Positions 58,486 to 64,000 of a stretch of 64,000 nt of DNA are shown here, piece after piece. Source of the DNA: Neurospora tetrasperma FGSC 2508 (lineage: Eukaryota; Ascomycota; Sordariomycetes; Sordariales; Sordariaceae); the NCBI RefSeq assembly GCF_000213175.1, contig NW_009799103.1, positions 1,624,977-1,688,976 on the forward strand, given 5' to 3'. The stretch's first letter is position 1. The number at the start of each line of letters is the position of its first letter. The notes beneath the pieces are model-generated. The model ran no database searches. It had not been told where the DNA came from and saw only the letters and a list, made by a program, of their open reading frames with translations. Made by a program: the position numbers and the translations under genes.

Positions 58486-61334
58486 TTAGTAGAGCAGTCG
58501 CAGTTCATATGCTGTCTGCGAGCTGTTGTTGGTCGTTGCTGGAGATGCTAACTCGGCCTCAGGGCCATCGACAGCCATCTCCCATTCTCGCTTAACGCCA
58601 GAGTTGTTGTTGCCATTGACTTCGCGGATCTCGAGCTTCATGTCCTGGCCTTCCTGAAGCTCCTGGATAACGTCATCGTCCATTGCTACCTCGAGTCCGC
58701 GGTGGAGACGGTGAGTGACACGGACGATGCTGCTCGGGTCCAGGTTCCATTTCTGCGCAATACGCGTAACGAACTCGTGCAGGCTTCGTTGCATCAGGTA
58801 GATCGCACGATAAATTTCCGGGCCATGTGAGTTTTCGGGATCTGCACGGGCCACATAGAAACAGGCAACGGGCTTGATCGCCCTTTCTGGGGGAGGGCGG
58901 TAAGACGCGTCGACATCCAAAGAATCTATCCAGCCCGTCAAGTTTCCATTATCACCCGTGATCCTTTTAACTCTACTTGGCGGGCCGGACAGTCCCTTGG
59001 AAGCATCGCTCGAGTTGAACCTGGAAAGCTCTGGCCAGTTTGGTTTCGATCCGCTGACGGACATCTGGGAAGCAAGCGAAAGCGAGCTTGGAGATGGCGA
59101 AACAAGAGAGGATCCGGCAACAGAGCTTCGCTCGCTGCGCCAAGCGTTACTTTCTTTGGACTCCAGCTTAGTAAGGTCAAGGGACTCCCCAGGAAGAGCC
59201 ACAGGATGCAGGTCGGGGTCGTCCAGTTCGTCACCACGGAGGTATAGAACGCTTACCGGACGAGTGCTGGTAAACATGTCCTGCATGTTCTGTAGCTTCA
59301 TGGTGAGGTCCTCTTCGAGATGCACACGAGGGTTTCCTCCAGCGGAACTAGCGGATGACATGGACCACGTCCGCTTGTGTTTTTGAATCTTTCCAGGGCG
59401 TTGGCTGCTTTGAGTCTTCATCTGCGCTACCCCTGATCTCTTCCTCTTGCCAAAATCCTTGATCCCGCTCTCGGCTTGCTGCATCTGCTGCTTTACTTTA
59501 TCAATACTTTTTCGCACGTGGGCAACGTCATTGGACAGCTTGCGCTCAGCGCCGTGATCGCGGAACAACTTGACCTTGCAATAGCAAATCTCGGCTCCGT
59601 CGCTGGTGTTTGGTGACTGAGGGGAATTCGGGAGATAGGGTTGAGTCTTCGCGCAGAGCCTGACAGGAATACCCTTGACACCCTTGGAATGGCTGAAGTC
59701 AGTGGAGAGGAAGTTGAAGCGGACGGCGATATTGCAGTCGACCGAACCGTTGATACCGGGGGTCCAGATGACTGAGAAACCGTCAAACGAAGCGCTCTCC
59801 AGCTCGATGCGCGTCCTCTTGTCGTCACCCTCTGCTGGCTGGGTAGCCTCGACGAATTCAACGGCTTGCAGTTTTCCTCCTCTCTGGTGTGCTTCATTGG
59901 TGCCGCGGCCCTCTTTCCACAAACTCCAGCACACGCCGGGCTTAAGTCGCTGCTGTTCGTCCTCAAAAGAGACCCTGACAAATGTACGAAACCGAGTCCC
60001 CGGGGCAATGGGTAGCGTGGGCGCGGTATCGACTACGGACAGAGAGTAGGCCTGACCCTTGTTGAGGTAAGTGACAGGGATTTCGTCCAAGTTCTTAATC
60101 ATGGCAGTGGGTGCGTTGAGTGTTGTGTGAAAGCGGAACCTTTCGGCTGACGGCGGTAGCTGCATGGAGAGGGGCATGCCGAATTGCCTAGCTTGGAAGC
60201 CCATCATAGGAGACTGTTGGAAGCTACCGTCGATGTTGCCCATCCTTTCATCAGCCGGATCCGAATCTATGGGGGACCCGTCCTGGTCCATTGTTTCAAA
60301 GCCCGAGTCTTGGTGAAGAAAAGTTGAAGGCGCAAAGGACGGCTGGTTTGGCGTAGCTTGGATAAAAGCGTTGAAATGTGGAAACGGGGGGAAATTATGG
60401 TGGAATCCACCCAATTCCATATGCGCTGGCCCCGGGTGCAGAGATCCGTCAGCGGTAGGCATCGACAGCGGCGTGCCCAGGCCCATTCCGAGGCCGAGCG
60501 TCGGGGTATGGAGATCTCCAGCCGTGGGATGGTAGATGGTGTTCGTGCCACCCGGAGTAGGAGTATAATAGCCATGGCCGCCGGCGAATTGCGAGAAGGT
60601 GAACTGGTTCGCGTCTAGCACAGACGGGGTGAACCTCCACTGCTCGTTTGTGGCCCGGGGAGTCGGGTCCTGGTCACGAAAAGCATCATGGCCAAGGCTT
60701 TGGGCCCTAAAGTTTATTTTTACCAGTTAGCCAAACCCAGCCCAGGGATTCCGGATGATGAGAGATGGGATCGCATGGCATGACTGGCATGACCGGCCGG
60801 CCGGCCCGACGGCTGCCATCGCTCAAGGTCATGACACATGCGAACTTCCGCAATGTCCGGAAGGTGCTTATTTTAAGCTTATTTTATCCGAGTCAAGGAT
60901 AAAACAAGCGGACCAGCGGCTGCGACGCAATGGAGCGAATATGTCGGGGAAAAAGAGTTACCCACCTTTCTGCGGCTGTGACAGCGATGCCAGCTTGACT
61001 GGTGGTTGCGGTTCGGGCAGGTGCTGCGGCCCCGGATGAAGTGGCGGCGGCTACTTCAGGGAACTGTTGCCTGAAGTGCGCCAGCAGATCATCTGCGGGC
61101 TTTTGCGAACTTGTTCTGTGAAAGCAAAAGTGGTCAGCGAAACGGCCAAGGTTAAGAAAGTGGACAGGCAGGCAGTGGAGTGGGAAGCGCGGGTGCCAGT
61201 CCCGAAGTCTGGCGCTTATATCGAGACGGTTGGCAGCGGGCAGACAGAGCCAGTGCTTGCAAGGTGCAATAAAAAAAAAAGAAAAAAAAAAAAAAAAAAG
61301 TAAAAGCGCAAACTACTGACCGTTGACGGAACAT
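58486..61334 (-). CDS. grhl: Grainyhead/CP2-like transcription factor
   Basis: Three coding exons: 61334-61321 (14 bases, MFRQ plus two bases), 61115-60966, and 60706-58486; frames close exactly (MFRQR-TSSQKPADDLLAHFRQQFPE...TAAER-AQSLGHDAFRD...) for 794 residues. Introns use GTCAGT/CACAG and GTGGGT/TTTAG with CTGAC and CTAAC branch points. The CP2 DNA-binding domain spans about 240-480: RFRFHTTLNAPTAMIKNLDEIPVTYLNKGQAYSLSV, RTFVRVSFEDEQQR, FDGFSVIWTPGINGSVDCNIAVRFNFLSTDFSHSKGVKGIPVRLCAKT and CYCKVKLFRDHGAERKLSND, the p53-like fold of grainyhead. A C-terminal ubiquitin-like dimerisation part is at about 660-750 (ACFYVARADPENSHGPEIYRAIYLMQRS). The N-terminal 240 residues are Pro/Gly/Phe/His-rich, likely activating. 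In N. crassa the grainyhead-like gene is known to affect conidial separation and wall remodelling. Confidence 0.94.
61274..61301. repeat. A-rich homopolymer in grhl intron 1
   Basis: On the plus strand about 28 bases are almost all A; on the gene strand this is a T tract inside the first intron, a few dozen bases after the 14-base exon. Confidence 0.8.
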
Positions 61335-64000
61335 GGTTTCTGAACGGGTCGACTGATCGTATCGAGTAGACTCGTTGCCCCCTCTTTCTTCAGAACACCG
61401 GAATGCTGGCTGTGGGCAGATATTTGTAAGTCCGGACACGAACAGTGACTGCACCTGAATCGAATCGGATCCGGTATAAAAGTTCCGCTATGCCGATCGT
61501 AGTCGTCAACTCGCGTGGATTGATACTGATACGAATCTGCCGGACGATGCAATCGATGTCAAGCAAGCAAGCTGATAGTATAGACACGCAGTGCACGGCA
61601 GGCTGCGCGGGATTCCACTCAGTATCAAATGTCAGTGAGCCAAATTCGTACTTTGACTCGAAGGGCGTGTCGCGAGCAAGTATCGATGCTGGAGAGATGC
61701 TGCCGGAAGATGCTGGTGTCGGTCAGGCAGGTCGCAGATGCTGAAGTCCACCTTGTCTGTTGCGAAAACGAGAGGCAGTGCAAACAGATTGCGTGGAAAG
61801 AGTCAAAAGAGAGAAACGGCACTGCAGATGCGCCAGAGAAATGGAAGGGAGAAGGAAGTGATGCCTTTGGGAAATTTTTCGGTTCCTTCGTAGAGGTAGT
61901 TTATTGCGACTTGTTTCTTCTCCGCCTCATGGCTGGCGCGCGAGCGGGTGTGTGGCCGGCCGAGCGTGCCCTGTATATACCTCTCTGCAGTCTCTACCGC
62001 TGAGACGGGACGGGAACTTCTCCCATGTACCCTCGGGGAGTTCGTCGTCCATGGTAGTGTACACTGTATGGTGCCCCAACACGCAGCACCTCAACCGCTA
62101 GTGCATTCCCAATCAAAAGCCCAAGGATTGTGTGTGGGTACCTAGAGGTAGGTAGGCTTGTACCGATACCTAATACCGTACGTTTCTGCGGAGTCAGTAG
62201 AGGTACTTTAGGTACCGGGCTGCCAGGATGGAGACGTTACCATATCAGGCCAGGGGGCACTAGTGTACTGGGGTTGATTACGGTACCGGTACAGTGCATA
62301 CTTTACACAACGCTTGGTAAATGATACTATTCACTCTACACTAGTGGTCAGCGGACCGAGACTTGACAGGAAACAGTGTTCACCCCTCCGTCGTTCTTGC
62401 TAAGAAGAAAGAGACCTAGGTGTGGTCATGGACACGGCTGACGACGAAGTTCGCCTGCAGGCCGTAGTAAACTTTGAGAGGCCGCCTGCCGATAGAAGAC
62501 AAGATACAGTGTTTTACAAGCCAAGAAGTGAGAGTGCAGTACACCAAAACGATTCGACTCGGAAGGACTATCTGGTAGGAGCCATCAGAATGGACCGAGT
62601 TGGGTGAGGAGAAACGGACAGAACGGAGAAGTCAGGCTCTCTCAGACCGGTCCTATTGTCATCAGTTTCATCGGTCGCTTTCACACTTCACTCACACCCC
62701 GCTAAGCCCAAAGAAGAAGTAATGCGATGGTGTGAAGGGAGCTGTGGGAGCCAACCGCCGGGGGGGGGACTGATGGTTGACTCGGCGGACAATGACCCGT
62801 CTGGCTGATGGCCGCTTATGGCTGACCTCGCGGAGGACAGAAAGAGGGGTGAATGGGTTTAGTGTAGGGGGCCAAGCAATCCCCCCCGGTACAGGATACC
62901 GATGCATAAAGTCCAATGGATGCGGGCATGGTAAAGTGTAAAATTGGATGGTCGATTTGGGTCGACATCTTCAGGTGAGGCCTATTTTCTTCTTTTCTGG
63001 GTGACAGCTGGTTCGCGCCCCGAATCAGATGCAAAAAGCCAGGCATGGGGTCCAGTCCGGCATGTTCGCTGCATACACGTGTTGCCTACGAGCTGTGTGT
63101 TGTTATGCGGCGACATATTGCGCCATGCTTCAGACGTCTTTACAGCAATTACCAATCTACTGGTGTCGCCTGGAATGTTGGGAGTGGACATGGGGATGAC
63201 ACGAAGACCATTGATATCGATGTCTGTAGAGTTATAAGCGTCTTGGTGAGGATGGATTAGCCTTTCTGCCCGAGCACATAGCGGGAATACTTCAGATCCC
63301 GATGGTTTTTCGCATGGATGTTCTGTGGATATGTATAGCAGGGGGCCGAAGACATCCGTACCTCTATGCAGTACCTCTAGCTTGTAAGCCATCTACCTAT
63401 CCAATACCTATACTGTGGTGTCGAGCTGGCTATGTACAAAGCTATAGTTTGGTTAGTTTGGTAAATTTGGCTTGCGACACCGGTGTGAACAGTAGGCGGT
63501 CCCCCGCGGCCATTCATAATCATGAGACGGAGAAGGAAAAAAAAAAACAAGGAAAAAAAAAAGCAAATTAGTTTTGGACTATTGGGCAGTGTTATTGATC
63601 ATGCACGTGCATAATCGACCCGCATCCTCGTCTTTGTGATATGAGTCGGTCGTTAGCTGATGCCCCGATGGTCGTTAACGAATCCCGATGGTCACTGAGC
63701 GCCGAAACGCTACCGGCACAGGCCGAAATTGCTAAGGAGGGGTTACCTGCTACCACTTACTAGAACTTATCCACTCTCCAATCCCCACGCTGGGCCGTTC
63801 ATGGATGCTCCAGTGGAGTCCAGGCGCCTTCAACCGTCTGCCTGTTACGGCATATGCCAAATTACTGCAGTGACAAAGGCTTCACCACACATCGACGACG
63901 GAACGCATTTTGGCGGTGAGAAAGATCCTAGGAGCATGCCTGATGAGGTACAAGTCGGGGGAACAGTAAAATGCCCAAGAGGACACTTTTGTCCGGTATC
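61335..64000. other. Upstream region of the grainyhead-like gene
   Basis: About 2.7 kb with no supportable gene. It should include the grhl promoter and leader. Clusters of GGTACC / AGGTAGGTA motifs occur at 62136-62220 and 63357-63400, G runs at 62761-62769 and A-rich runs at 63537-63562. Short open frames are motif-free. Confidence 0.4.

Overview
The window is nuclear DNA of a filamentous ascomycete, most likely Neurospora crassa or a very close relative. Reasons: short introns (about 50 to 100 bases) with GTRNGT-type donors and CTRAC branch points, a thiamine thiazole synthase gene with a TPP riboswitch in its leader, a grainyhead-like factor and a glutamate-decarboxylase-type gene in the same neighbourhood, long gene-poor spacers with microsatellites, and one block reduced to AT-rich, stop-filled DNA in the way repeat-induced point mutation (RIP) leaves repeats. 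The species name is an inference from this picture, not from a search.

Layout. 0.9-10.6 kb: an AMMECR1-domain protein (+), a group II PLP decarboxylase (-), a Ras-type GTPase without a CaaX box (+), and THI4 (-) behind its TPP riboswitch (10.69-10.82 kb). 12.3-16.8 kb: a five-exon gene (-) for a 1,393-residue secreted, Ser/Thr-rich, probably GPI-anchored wall protein. 19.1-21.5 kb: a divergent NIF3/BolA pair. 21.9-24.0 kb: a CorA-like membrane protein gene (-) that seems to have lost the segment with its first membrane helix. 25.1-27.3 kb: a GGA-type clathrin adaptor (-). 28.4-29.7 kb: TSR3 (+). 30.0-36.8 kb: mitochondrial IF2 (-), a divergent two-helix membrane protein (+) and a PDAP1/PP28-type phosphoprotein (-). 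38.4-40.5 kb: eIF2A (-).

41.7-46.1 kb: a RIP-degraded DNA transposon of about 4.4 kb between inverted repeats of about 70 bases. A DDE_3 (IS630/Tc1-like) transposase signature is still readable on the minus strand in its right half. Its left half keeps a Lys/Ala/Pro-rich stretch with an NLS-like start.

48.3-50.6 kb: an unrecognised 738-residue protein (+). 50.6-58.5 kb: nearly 8 kb with no supportable gene. 58.5-61.3 kb: a grainyhead/CP2-type transcription factor (-) whose first coding exon is only 14 bases. 61.3-64 kb: nothing supportable.

There is no operon or biosynthetic cluster. Translation and ribosome biogenesis recur (TSR3, mitochondrial IF2, eIF2A), and two divergent pairs may share promoters. 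Exon boundaries were placed by hand from splice consensus and frame continuity; where frames close exactly across each junction I give high confidence.
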